Below, piece after piece: positions 16,316 through 25,168 of a DNA stretch of 39,319 bases (position 1 is the stretch's first letter; the number at the start of each line of letters is the position of its first letter). Source of the DNA: Prevotella sp. CAG:617. GTDB lineage: Bacteria > Bacteroidota > Bacteroidia > Bacteroidales > Bacteroidaceae. Under the pieces are notes generated by a model. That model had not been told where the DNA came from and did not search any database. It saw only the letters and a list, made by a program, of their open reading frames with translations. Made by a program: the position numbers and the translations under genes. The stretch covers positions 119,317 to 158,635 of the forward strand of contig FR903613.1 of assembly GCA_000438115.1 (NCBI GenBank), written 5' to 3'.

Positions 16316-18475
16316 ATGATTGAAAAACAACTGACTATAAAACATTTTTTACTGATTTTACTTACCTTCTGGGGATGCACAACAACATCCGCATGGGCTG
16401 AAAAGAAAATATTTGTATCTCCTAAAGGCAACGACCGGGCAGAAGGAACTTTAACACATCCTTTAAGAAGTATTCAGGCCGCATTGGAAAAAGCTGAAGC
16501 GTTTGAAAATGAAGAGGTACGGATTATCTTGCGCCAGGGTTCCTACGAACAGTCAAAGACACTTGAAATTGGCAGTCAAGGGAAATATACCTCATTAACG
16601 ATCTGTCCGTATCAAGATGAAAACGTAAGTATTTCAGGAGGAAGAGTAATTCCCCTTTCCGCAATGAAAAGAATATCCGACAAAAAAATTAGTGGAAGGC
16701 TTCCCGAAAATGTACGTAAGCGGGTTCGTGAAATCGATTTTAAGCGGCTTAATATTCCTATTGCTGATTTACGCCCATCCGGCTTCGGACGCCCCAGCAG
16801 TCCTGCCTGGAGCGAACTTTTTGCCAATGATATTCCTCTCAATCTATCGCGTTGGCCCAACGATTCAACGGTGCTAATAGGAAAAGTGCTGGAGGCAGGA
16901 ACAGGAGAAAACGTCCAGGATGCCCCATTGCCCGTATTCCAGTATTTTGAAGAACGACCGTCGGCATGGAGCCAGGCAGGACCGTTCTGGATCGGCGGAT
17001 ATTTTGCACATGGTTATGCCAGCGATATGATACGTGTTGATCACCTGGATTCCAAGACTAAGACAATCTATACCGCACAGCAAACCGTGTATGGATTCAT
17101 GACCGGAGCAGACTGGAGACGTTGGTACGCACTTAACCTACTCGAAGAGCTGGACCTTCCTGGCGAATATGTCATCGATAAGGAAAACGAAAAAATGTAT
17201 GTCTATTTGCCGGCAGACACCCGGACACTGCATGTATCCGTGATGAACGACCCACTGATTGCTATTGAAAACTGCCAGAATGTCACACTCAGCAAACTAA
17301 CATTCGAATATGGACGTTCCATAGGAATTTATCTGGAAAACACACACCATGTACGCATTACCGGATGTACAATCCGTAATGTAGGCGGTGTAGGTATTTC
17401 CATTGGCAGAGGTACAGAGACGCCAGATAAGCAAACACTAAAACCACACGCGGCAGAAGCAGGAGGAGATCCGAAGTCACGTGTTGTAGGTGACCTCATG
17501 GGAAGAGTATATCAGGATATTCTCTTCAACCGTAACGGCGGAACAGACAACGGCATCATAAACTGCTACATCTACAACACCGGAAGTGGAGGCATAAGTC
17601 TGGGAGGAGGTGACCGCGCCACATTGACTCCCGCCTGAAACTTTGTAGAGAACTGCCGTATACATGATTTCAATCGCGTAGAAAAATCATATAGACCTGG
17701 AATCTGGATTGATGGTGTAGGCAACCGGGTAAGCAAATGCGATATTTACAACGCTCCCAGCATGGCCATTCTTTTTCATGGAAACAATCACACAATTGAA
17801 TTCTGTAAAATAACAAATGTATGCAGTGAAGTTGATGACCAGGGAGCAATCTATTACGGGCGAGACCCGTCGGAATTGGGCAACGTAATCCGTTACTGTT
17901 ACTTTCACAAACTCAGTCCGCGCCATCGCGTTACAGCAACCTATCATGATGACGGAGCCTGCGGAGGTGAAGTTTACGGAAACATCTATCACAATGCCGG
18001 CTCACTTCCCGTACTGATTGGAGGCGGTCATTATAATCACTATCATCACAACATTTTTATTGACTCACCTGTAGCTATTCATTTCGATAACCGCATGCAG
18101 AACTGGGGAAAAGGAATGGTGGCTCCCAATGGTATCATTGACCAGCGCCTGAAAGCAGTAAAGTTTCAGGAGCCTCCTTATAGTACCACCTACCCGTTCC
18201 TGGCTCATTATTGGACAGAAAATCCTGCTTACCCTCATGGCAACGTCATAGAAGGAAATTTGTTCTATCGTATCAAAAACATCGTAAACGGACAAACCCA
18301 ATGGGGAGAATTCTGGAACAACTGGTCTACAAACAACGATCCTGGATTCATAGACCCTGAAAATCCTCTGAAAGGGTTCAAAAAAGATGCTCCGGTCTAT
18401 AAACACATCCAGGGGTTCCCGCAATTGCCTTTTGACCAAATCGGATGTACGCTGAAAGAGCAATGTGACAATTGA
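16316..18475 (+). pseudogene. Secreted right-handed beta-helix protein interrupted by an in-frame TGA
   Basis: One continuous reading frame encodes a large carbohydrate-active-looking beta-helix protein, broken only by TGA at 17636-17638. From the ATG at 16316 it has a signal peptide (MIEKQLTIKHFLLILLTFWG, cleavage near AWA-EKK). KIFVSPKGNDRAEGTLTHPLRSIQAALEKAE follows, the DUF1565-type entry of pectate-lyase-like folds. An insertion domain with WPND, then helical repeats (NVTLSKLTFEYGRSIGIYLENTHHVRITGCTIRNVGG) come next. After the stop, the same frame continues NFVENCRIHDFNRVEKSYRPGIWIDG, then YHDDGACGGEVYGNIYHNAG and further repeats to 18475. The restored protein would be about 719 residues. 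A GH141-like enzyme is one possibility, but I cannot confirm it. A TTG-initiated extension to 16271 is less likely. If only the first part is made, it lacks half the helix. Confidence 0.8.
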
Positions 18476-18839
18476 AATAAAAGAAATTTAGTATGACCAT
18501 TCAAGCAACTGTCCGCAACATATAAGAGACTAGGATTTGTCTTCCGCTATTCAAAAGGAATGGATTACAAAAAGAACACCGCTGAATTCATCAACAATCC
18601 CAGTGATAGAAGAGATGATTAGAGGTCAATCACTTCAAAAGATTGACAGAAAGATTTTACTATTTCTTTCCTATAAACAAACAATATGCCTTGAAAGCGA
18701 AACATCTGTTAGTTCATTCCTGTTTGAGACAATGGAATTCACGCCCCTTTCGTAAAAAGAAAAGACTCCCGGGTATTTTAAATTAAATCCGACCTAAGGA
18801 TAAAAAAGTCGGACTTAAATCCCAAAAGAATACATTCAT
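18476..18839. other. Gap after the beta-helix gene
   Basis: About 365 bases between two convergent genes. An open frame at 18537-18755 starts with TTG, has no recognisable family and no ribosome site, and is not called. It might be a gene remnant. The right end holds the hairpin listed at 18788-18813. Confidence 0.4.
18788..18813 (-). terminator. Weak hairpin after the glycosyltransferase gene
   Basis: Arms TCCGAC and GTCGGA around a 14-base A-rich loop, extended outward by AAAT/ATTT-like pairs with a bulge. It lies about 27 bases beyond the stop of the glycosyltransferase gene, with TTAATTTAAAA following on the minus strand. Confidence 0.45.
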
Positions 18840-20057
18840 CTAATGCCGGAACATGTTACGTCTGTTACGAAAACGCATCACTTCATAATATACCCTCCTG
18901 AAGGGGCGCATCATTTCATAATACAACGGATATAAACCATATGAATTGTTCTCCACCATTCGTACAGACCTATTCAGGACGGCCAGAGACACCAAAGGTA
19001 ATGTCACATACAATAAAAAGACAACAAAATCCAATATATAACGCGACAAAACAACCGAAGTTCCATATACGGTATAAGCTCCGTATGCCCAATAAACAAG
19101 AGGTATTACCCCGTACAGGAAATTCACAATCCAAGAAAAATCATACAGATGCAACAGACAACGGCTCCGTGCCTTTAGAAAGCGACAAGCCTGCATCCGC
19201 GAAATTTTTTCATTTTTCCAACTCTTCTTACTGCAAACCTTCTGTTCTATTGCCGCCACCTTATCATAGATATAAGCCACATTTCCCGGCTTGGAAAAAG
19301 TATCCACCAAGAACACATCTTCACCACGCAGTAACGAAACATTTCCGAAGAATCCCTTGCCACGAAGAAAAGCCTCTCGCCTAAACGCTAAATTACAACC
19401 ATCTGCCCCCAATGGCCGACCACTCAAAATTGAGCGGGCATATACCGATTGCATCATGAAACGCTCAAACCGAATACGGCGACAAAAACAAGTAGAATCA
19501 TCTTCATAGTTACTGTAACCTACCACCAAGTCCTTATCTGAATTCATCTTTGAAGCCATATTCATCAACCAGTGAGGCGAATTGGGCGCACAATCAGGTT
19601 CTGTCAGTAAGATCCATTCTCCTTTGGCCGCTCTTACCCCCAAAGTTATAGATAGTTTTTTTCGGCTGATATACAATGTAGACTTGGGCAGCATGCTTAC
19701 TCGCAACATGTGGTAATGCTGCTGTAACTGTTGCAACGTTACGGCATGCTCCTCAGATACTCCATCGTCAATCACGATTACTTCAAAATTAGGATATTCC
19801 TGATCCAAAATTGCCGGCAAGTTCTCTGACAATACATTTCGCTGCCCGTTCAGGGCAATCACAACACTTATAAAAGGAGCCCGCTCTACGGCATGATTTG
19901 CACAAACATTGCCCGTCTTTTTCCGTGCCTTATAAATGGCATTGTTGTAATATAGACTAAACCATAAATATGCCATACAGATTATCATCCATACAGTCAA
20001 TAAGCAAACAGAAAGAAAATCCAAATGCAAATCCGCCCAAAACATTTTATCCAACAT
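18840..20057 (-). CDS. Glycosyltransferase family 2, membrane-anchored
   Basis: A 405-residue inner-membrane GT-A glycosyltransferase. An N-terminal transmembrane helix (about residues 13-36, LSVCLLTVWMIICMAYLWFSLYY) precedes the catalytic domain. PFISVVIALNGQRNVLSENLPAIL and FEVIVIDDGVSEEH carry the nucleotide-binding strand and first Asp pair. LTEPDCAPNSPHWL supplies the DxD-like position. GRPLGADGCNLAFRREAF with LRGEDVFLV gives the conserved ED motif. Two or more C-terminal helices follow (WIVNFLYGVIPLVYWAYGAY, YILDFVVFLLYVTLPLVSLAV). This arrangement is like processive or lipid-linked GT2 enzymes. It starts 17 bases after the SpoU methyltransferase stop, so both are probably in one transcript. 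The acceptor is unknown. Confidence 0.88.
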   Translation of the reverse strand: MLDKMFWADLHLDFLSVCLLTVWMIICMAYLWFSLYYNNAIYKARKKTGNVCANHAVERAPFISVVIALNGQRNVLSENLPAILDQEYPNFEVIVIDDGVSEEHAVTLQQLQQHYHMLRVSMLPKSTLYISRKKLSITLGVRAAKGEWILLTEPDCAPNSPHWLMNMASKMNSDKDLVVGYSNYEDDSTCFCRRIRFERFMMQSVYARSILSGRPLGADGCNLAFRREAFLRGKGFFGNVSLLRGEDVFLVDTFSKPGNVAYIYDKVAAIEQKVCSKKSWKNEKISRMQACRFLKARSRCLLHLYDFSWIVNFLYGVIPLVYWAYGAYTVYGTSVVLSRYILDFVVFLLYVTLPLVSLAVLNRSVRMVENNSYGLYPLYYEMMRPFRRVYYEVMRFRNRRNMFRH

Positions 20058-20074
20058 CAGTTATGCTCCTTTAT

Positions 20075-20839
20075 TTATTCTGTTCTTCTGAATTCCTGAC
20101 AAACAATAGCCGTGGATACTGCTACATTCAAACTCTCCGGATGACAATTTCCCGCAGGATAGCGCGGGATAAACAACTTCCTATCTACCAGACGTTCAAT
20201 CTCCGGCCGTATCCCGTTACCCTCGTTACCCATAACAACCACACCAAAATTTGTCAGTGAAACGTCTGTAATGATGTCTCCTTCCAAAAACGTTCCATAT
20301 ACGGGAACCTCAGAAGACAGATTTGCCATCCATGCAGCCAAATCAAGATAATGCAAACATACACGTCCCAAGCTCCCCATGGTCGACTGTACCGTTTTGG
20401 GTGAATACACATCTGCCGTATCAAGCGAACAAAAAACGTGACGTATCCCAAACCAATCGGCAATACGTACAATGGTACCTAAATTGCCGGGATCTTGCAC
20501 GCAATCCAATGCCAAGACCAGTTCTCGACGCGGAATGTCAAGCAGTTGTTCCATATCAAAAGCCGATTGCTTTTTCTGAAATAAAGCCAGTACCTGTTGT
20601 GGACTTTTTTGCAAACTCAATTGAGCCAGTTCCCTTTCACTGACTTCAGCCGTCTCCAAAATGTCTGAAAGATTATGCGCGTCCCAGAATGCTGACGTGG
20701 CAGCTAAAAAACGACAAGAAAAATAAGGGAGCAATTCCTCAACAACCTTATGCCCCTCTGCAACAAACAGATTCAATTCATCACGATTCTTTTTTTGTGT
20801 CAATGAGCGAATCAACTTTTGCTTATTCTTGCTAATCAT
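20075..20839 (-). CDS. TrmH/SpoU family rRNA 2'-O-methyltransferase
   Basis: An AdoMet-dependent RNA ribose methyltransferase of the SPOUT class. The N-terminal substrate-binding region starts MISKNKQKLIRSLTQKKNRDELNLFVAEGHKVVEELL, typical of the RlmB/TsnR subfamily. The three SpoU motifs are clear: VQDPGNLGTIVRIADWFG (motif 1, with the catalytic Asn and Arg), VVVMGNEGNGI (motif 2), and IPRYPAGNCHPESLNVAVSTAIV (motif 3). Length 254 aa is usual for the family. The exact target nucleotide, 23S rRNA or tRNA, is not determined. It is transcribed divergently from the TamL gene, with 80 bases between. Confidence 0.92.
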   Translation of the reverse strand: MISKNKQKLIRSLTQKKNRDELNLFVAEGHKVVEELLPYFSCRFLAATSAFWDAHNLSDILETAEVSERELAQLSLQKSPQQVLALFQKKQSAFDMEQLLDIPRRELVLALDCVQDPGNLGTIVRIADWFGIRHVFCSLDTADVYSPKTVQSTMGSLGRVCLHYLDLAAWMANLSSEVPVYGTFLEGDIITDVSLTNFGVVVMGNEGNGIRPEIERLVDRKLFIPRYPAGNCHPESLNVAVSTAIVCQEFRRTE

Positions 20840-20859
20840 CTTTTTCTTGCAGTTTTATT

Positions 20860-20867
20860 CAAAAATA
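20860..20867 (-). promoter_or_regulatory. -7 element for the SpoU-glycosyltransferase pair
   Basis: The minus strand reads TATTTTTG (TAnnTTTG), 21 bases upstream of the ATG at 20839. It stands back to back with the TamL promoter, so the 80-base intergenic region is divergent. Confidence 0.5.
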
Positions 20868-20901
20868 TAGGCAAAGCTACAAACTTTTTATAGATAAGTC
20901 T

Positions 20902-20909
20902 TAACTTTG
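20902..20909 (+). promoter_or_regulatory. -7 element for the TamL gene
   Basis: TAACTTTG matches TAnnTTTG exactly. Transcription would begin near 20914-20917, only a few bases before the TTG start proposed at 20920, so the mRNA may be nearly leaderless. Confidence 0.5.
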
Positions 20910-20919
20910 TAGCAAAATC

Positions 20920-23226
20920 TTGGATTCAACATACAAAAATATAGCATTTTGCCTGCTTATGCTCTTCATGATCATGAGCATGCATTCTTGTTCTTCTGAA
21001 AAATTTCTTTCAGAAGAACAGTATGTATTGTCTGATGTCAAGCTCAAGTGTGACAATAAGAATATAAAAACCGGGGAACTGCGCAGCAACATACGGCAAG
21101 AAGCAAATTCAAAATGGTTCAATGTATTTAAAGTACCTTTAGGCGTATATTGTATTGCAGGCACAGACTCAACAAAAAAAATCAACCGTTTTATCAAACG
21201 CATTGGTGAAGCTCCTGTGATATACGATAAGAAAATGGAAGAATATTCCACACTTAGCCTGAACAATGCCTTGTTCAACAAAGGTTATTTAAAAGCAAAA
21301 ACAGAAGTTGAGCATAGCACCAAAGGCAAGAAAATTAAGCTTACCTACAACATTCATTCTGGACGACTTTACTACATTGATAATATCAAATTTCATTTCG
21401 ACAACGATACAATCAGAAATATCATCCAGCAAGAATCCAAACATTCCTTATTATACAAAGGGATGCCGCTTGACATCAACATATTGGAAAACGAGCGCAA
21501 CAGAATCATTACCCATCTCCACAATCAAGGATATTACCGGATTACCAACAATTTCATTACATTCATCGTAGACACTTTAGCAAACTACAACAGCGCAGAT
21601 CTGACACTAAATGTAACGATTCCTCCCAACACGGACAGCATAAATGCGTACAAGGTCCACTCATTTGGAACGGTAAAAGTATATGACGAAGTAAACAACA
21701 GTACTCCGATAGACTCTGTTGTATTTAAAGACATCACCTACTTTTACAACAAGAAATTACACCTAAACAAACATGTATATAACCGAAATATCCATATCCG
21801 TCCGGACAGTATTTACAACGAAAAACGTTTTCAGAATACATACGGATCACTCAACAGTCTGCAAGCCATCAGATCAAGTTCCATACGCTTGACCCCAGAC
21901 AGTCTTGATCCGACCAAATTAAACTGCGACCTCTATTTATGGAACAATAAAAAACATTCCATTTCAACAGAACTAGAGGGAACCAATACGGCTGGAGATT
22001 TGGGAGCTGCTGCTTCAATAACCTATACAAACCGCAATATTTTTCATGGTTCAGAAAGTTTTTCATTAAAACTACGAGGAGCCTATGAAGCCATCACCAA
22101 ACTGGAAGGCTACTCCAACACCAAATATCTTGAATACAACATTGAAAGCGGTTTTCAATTCCCGACGTTTTTATTACCTTTTCCGTCAGCAGAAAAAAAA
22201 CAAGGGCTAAAAGCTACTTCCGAAATAAACTTTCAATATAACCTTCAAAACAGACCGGAGTTTCATCGCCGAGTCGCTACAGCTACATGGAGTTACAAAT
22301 GGAATGTCATAAACAACGCAAAGACCCAGCATAAACTTGACCTTTTTGGTCTGGATTATATATTTATGCCGTGGATATCAGAAACATTCCGAAAAGATTA
22401 TCTGGAAGACACAGATTCCAAAAATTCAGTCATCAGATACAGTTATGAAGATTTGTTTATCATGAAAACCGGGTACAGTTTTCAATATAACTCTTCACGC
22501 CGAGCACAAATGTCAGGACTCTACCAAACGAATGCTCACCAAATAAAAGCAAATATTGAATTAGCCGGAAATCTCTTATACGGCATATCGAAACTAGCGA
22601 AGATTTCTCAAAACGACAATCACCAGTATACGATATTCAATATTGCCTATTCACAATACGTAAAAGTTGATTTTGACCTGACCAAAAGTTTTTTAATTGA
22701 TGAACAGAATTCACTCGTATTCCATTGTGGATTTGGAATCGGCATCCCATATGGAAACTCAAACATCCTTCCTTACGAAAAGCGGTATTTCTCAGGTGGA
22801 GCCAATAGTGTAAGAGGCTGGAGCGTCAGGAGTCTGGGGCCGGGAAGTTTTGTAGGAAAAGACGGAAAAGTAGATTTCATCAACCAAACTGGTAACGTAA
22901 AAATTGATTTGAATTTAGAATATAGAACTCACTTGTTCTGGAAACTTGACGCCGCTGCTTATATTGATGCTGGAAACATCTGGAACACAAGGAACTATGA
23001 AGGTATTGACGGCGGCCAATTTAAATTTAAAACATTTTACAAACAAATAGCCGTATCATACGGTGTTGGTCTGCGCCTTAACTTTGATTATTTTATTCTG
23101 CGTTTTGACACAGGTATGAAAGCAATCAATCCGGCTGAACCAACGGGAAAACTACACTACCCGATTATTTATCCAAACTTTAAAAGAGATTTTGCTTTCC
23201 ATTTTGCAGTGGGATTACCGTTCTGA
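20920..23226 (+). CDS. BamA/TamA family outer-membrane assembly lipoprotein (TamL-like)
   Basis: An Omp85-superfamily protein with a lipoprotein signal. The TTG start gives LDSTYKNIAFCLLMLFMIMSMHSC, placing Cys after a hydrophobic stretch. The next ATG (20959) would leave too short a signal. POTRA-like repeats follow (about residues 30-330): RRYIDNIKFHFDNDTI-like segments and LPLDINILENERNRIITHLHNQGYYRI. The C-terminal barrel (about 350-768) has SISTELEGTNTAGDLGAAASITYTNRNIFHG, GGANSVRGWSVRSLGPG (the lid-loop (V/I)RG(F/W/Y) motif), LNLEYRTHLFWKLDAAAYIDAGNIW, and terminal FAFHFAVGLPF, a BAM signal. TamL, a lipid-anchored TamA relative, is known in Bacteroidota, where it replaces TamA and pairs with TamB. 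TamB is not in this window. Confidence 0.85.
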   Translation: MDSTYKNIAFCLLMLFMIMSMHSCSSEKFLSEEQYVLSDVKLKCDNKNIKTGELRSNIRQEANSKWFNVFKVPLGVYCIAGTDSTKKINRFIKRIGEAPVIYDKKMEEYSTLSLNNALFNKGYLKAKTEVEHSTKGKKIKLTYNIHSGRLYYIDNIKFHFDNDTIRNIIQQESKHSLLYKGMPLDINILENERNRIITHLHNQGYYRITNNFITFIVDTLANYNSADLTLNVTIPPNTDSINAYKVHSFGTVKVYDEVNNSTPIDSVVFKDITYFYNKKLHLNKHVYNRNIHIRPDSIYNEKRFQNTYGSLNSLQAIRSSSIRLTPDSLDPTKLNCDLYLWNNKKHSISTELEGTNTAGDLGAAASITYTNRNIFHGSESFSLKLRGAYEAITKLEGYSNTKYLEYNIESGFQFPTFLLPFPSAEKKQGLKATSEINFQYNLQNRPEFHRRVATATWSYKWNVINNAKTQHKLDLFGLDYIFMPWISETFRKDYLEDTDSKNSVIRYSYEDLFIMKTGYSFQYNSSRRAQMSGLYQTNAHQIKANIELAGNLLYGISKLAKISQNDNHQYTIFNIAYSQYVKVDFDLTKSFLIDEQNSLVFHCGFGIGIPYGNSNILPYEKRYFSGGANSVRGWSVRSLGPGSFVGKDGKVDFINQTGNVKIDLNLEYRTHLFWKLDAAAYIDAGNIWNTRNYEGIDGGQFKFKTFYKQIAVSYGVGLRLNFDYFILRFDTGMKAINPAEPTGKLHYPIIYPNFKRDFAFHFAVGLPF

Positions 23227-23271
23227 ATAAAACTCATTACACCCAGACAAGGAGAATCAGCAATTTTAAAT

Positions 23272-24072
23272 ATGATGAATTTTATAAGTTTCAGCAGTGG
23301 CAGCAGTGGAAACTGCTATTACATTACAGCACAACAATATGGATTAATCATAGATCTAGGGATCGGTATCCGAAAATTCAAGAAATATTACAAGGATTAT
23401 GGCTTCATTTTTCCTGAAATAAAGGGAATACTCGTTACACACGAGCACGCTGATCACATAAAAGCCGTTGGCATATTAGCAAATGAACTGCGCATCCCGG
23501 TATATGCCACAGAATTAGTTCATCGAGGCATGATAAGAAACATAAGGATGCAAAAAAAGGTTGAATCACAATATGTCCGCCCATTCGAACACGATACGAC
23601 CATCGAAATAGGACCATTTCGTGTTACCTCATTTAAAACGCCGCACGACAGCACTGACAATTCTGGATATTTTATTCAATACAGAGACACGAATCTCTGT
23701 ATCATCACGGATGCAGGCCATATCAACGATTCCATGAAACATTATATTCAAAAGAGCATCAATTTGGTAATTGAAGCCAACTATGATAAACAAATGTTGG
23801 AACAAGGCCCTTATCCCGCCTACCTCAAACATCGCATAAAAAGTGAAAACGGACATATGTGCAATGAAGAACTTGCCCAATATTTATCAGAAAATGTAAG
23901 TCCACAAATTCAACATATATGGTTATGCCATTTGAGCGAAGAAAACAACTCACCAGAAAAAGCACAACAAACAATTGTCAATGCTTTTAAAGAAAAAGGT
24001 TGGACTGGAGAAATTCTGAAAAATATAGAACCTTTGAATCGGAAAATGCCTTCAAAAGTATATCAATTGTAA
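23272..24072 (+). CDS. Metallo-beta-lactamase-fold hydrolase (YycJ/WalJ-like)
   Basis: A 266-residue cytoplasmic hydrolase. SSGSSGNCYYI (residues 8-18) is the typical first-strand motif of this clade. THEHADH (56-62) supplies the two-metal HxHxDH site. KTPHDSTDNSGYF, ITDAGHINDSM, and WLCHLSEENNSPEKA supply further His and Asp ligands. It resembles the YycJ/WalJ branch, thought to act on DNA or phosphodiesters. Two ATGs are adjacent (23272 and 23275), and either could be used. It follows the TamL gene by 45 bases on the same strand, so the two are plausibly co-transcribed. Confidence 0.85.
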   Translation: MMNFISFSSGSSGNCYYITAQQYGLIIDLGIGIRKFKKYYKDYGFIFPEIKGILVTHEHADHIKAVGILANELRIPVYATELVHRGMIRNIRMQKKVESQYVRPFEHDTTIEIGPFRVTSFKTPHDSTDNSGYFIQYRDTNLCIITDAGHINDSMKHYIQKSINLVIEANYDKQMLEQGPYPAYLKHRIKSENGHMCNEELAQYLSENVSPQIQHIWLCHLSEENNSPEKAQQTIVNAFKEKGWTGEILKNIEPLNRKMPSKVYQL

Positions 24073-24088
24073 AAAAAAGGTAGAAAGA

Positions 24089-24120
24089 TTTGGCTATTAC
24101 AAAATAAAGCCTTAAATTTG
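24089..24120 (+). promoter_or_regulatory. Promoter of tRNA-Cys
   Basis: TTTG (24089-24092), exactly 20 bases, then TAAATTTG (24113-24120): a full match to the Bacteroidota -33/-7 consensus. The tRNA begins 20 bases downstream. Confidence 0.85.
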
Positions 24121-24139
24121 CAACCGTAATCAAAAACAT

Positions 24140-24210
24140 GGTACCCTGACCGAGTGGCTAGGTAGCGGTCTGCAAAACCGTGTACAGCAGTTCGAATCTG
24201 CTGGGTACCT
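24140..24210 (+). tRNA. tRNA-Cys (GCA)
   Basis: A complete cloverleaf can be folded by eye. Acceptor GGTACCC (24140-24146) pairs with GGGTACC (24203-24209), then U73. The anticodon stem GCGGT/ACCGT encloses loop CTGCAAA with anticodon GCA. The T arm has AGCAG TTCGAAT CTGCT. U73 is the normal identity base for tRNA-Cys. CCA is not encoded. Confidence 0.97.
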
Positions 24211-24223
24211 CTAAAAATCTTAT

Positions 24224-24257
24224 AAATCCTAAAAGTTAATGTAAACTTTTAGGATTT
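24224..24257 (+). terminator. Strong terminator after tRNA-Cys
   Basis: A perfect 14-bp stem, arms AAATCCTAAAAGTT and AACTTTTAGGATTT, with a six-base loop and then ATTTTT. It also lies downstream of the convergent methyltransferase gene and could serve both directions. Confidence 0.85.
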
Positions 24258-24346
24258 TATTTTTACACTCAATACATGAGTAAGTCAAAGCAGATACTCA
24301 TACACAATATGCATTCAATGGAAAGATATACCTTTGGCATCGCTTT

Positions 24347-25150
24347 TTATTCTCGATAACGTAATTCCCAAAAAGCTACTGCCGAAGCTGCTGCTACATT
24401 TAATGAATCCACACCATGCGACATCGGTATGCGAATTACGTGGTCAGCTCCCTTAATTGCCTCATCAGGCAACCCATCACCCTCAGTCCCCATGATGAGC
24501 GCTAAACGGGAAATGGATTTCAAACGTGGGTCATCCAACGAAACGGAATCGTCCCTCAAGGCCAAAGCTGCCGTTTCAAATTTCAAATTACGCAACTGCG
24601 ACAAAGGCTCATCCACCCATGTCCAAGGCACCAAGAACACAGAGCCCATCGAAACCCGCACTGCTCTTCGGTTTAATGGATCGCATGAATCGCGCGTCAA
24701 CAAAACCGCATCAATGCCCAGCGCTGCAGCTGAACGAAAGATGGCCCCAATATTGGTTGTATCCACTACGCCATGAATCACCACAATGCGGTTGGCATCA
24801 CGACATACATCTTCTACGCTTTTCAGTTGGGGACGTTTCATGGCGCAAAGAACACCACGCGTCAAAACATATCCCGTAAGTTGTGACAACAGCTGACGGT
24901 CGCCCGTATACACAGGTACATCCCCAATGCGTGCCATAATATCTACAGCATCTCCTGTAATATGTTTCCGTTCACAAAGCAAAGCCTGTGGCTCATATCC
25001 TGCATCCAGTGCTACCCGGATCACCTTGGGGCTCTCGGCAATAAAAAGCCCTTTGTCCGGCTCCAAGCGGTTGCGCAGCTGGGCTTCGGTCAGTTGGCTG
25101 AACACCTCTAACCCCGGATGGTCTAACGTGGTTATCTCTTGAATCTGCAT
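24347..25150 (-). CDS. Second TrmH/SpoU family RNA methyltransferase
   Basis: Another AdoMet-dependent SPOUT-class RNA 2'-O-methyltransferase, clearly different from the one at 20075-20839. Motif 1 is VIHGVVDTTNIGAIFRSAAALG, with the catalytic Asn-Arg positions. Motif 2 is ALIMGTEGDGL, and motif 3 is IRIPMSHGVDSLNVAAASAVAFWEL. The N-terminal part (QLTEAQLRNRLEPDKGLFIAESPKVIRVAL) resembles an RNA-binding L30e-like region. At 267 aa it is standard length. It lies 18 bases after the flavin reductase gene and is likely the last gene of that unit. The substrate is unknown. Confidence 0.9.
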   Translation of the reverse strand: MQIQEITTLDHPGLEVFSQLTEAQLRNRLEPDKGLFIAESPKVIRVALDAGYEPQALLCERKHITGDAVDIMARIGDVPVYTGDRQLLSQLTGYVLTRGVLCAMKRPQLKSVEDVCRDANRIVVIHGVVDTTNIGAIFRSAAALGIDAVLLTRDSCDPLNRRAVRVSMGSVFLVPWTWVDEPLSQLRNLKFETAALALRDDSVSLDDPRLKSISRLALIMGTEGDGLPDEAIKGADHVIRIPMSHGVDSLNVAAASAVAFWELRYRE

Positions 25151-25168
25151 AACGCTATGCCCAACTGA

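Noticed and set aside
17636..17638. Selenocysteine or glycine recoding of TGA
   Set aside because: TGA ends other genes in this window, no selenium-insertion hairpin was noticed after it, and the site lies in a structural turn of a beta-helix, so a plain nonsense change is simpler.
18537..18755. 72-codon open frame on the plus strand after the beta-helix gene
   Set aside because: It begins with TTG, has no ribosome site, no family I recognise and normal intergenic composition, so it is at most a remnant.
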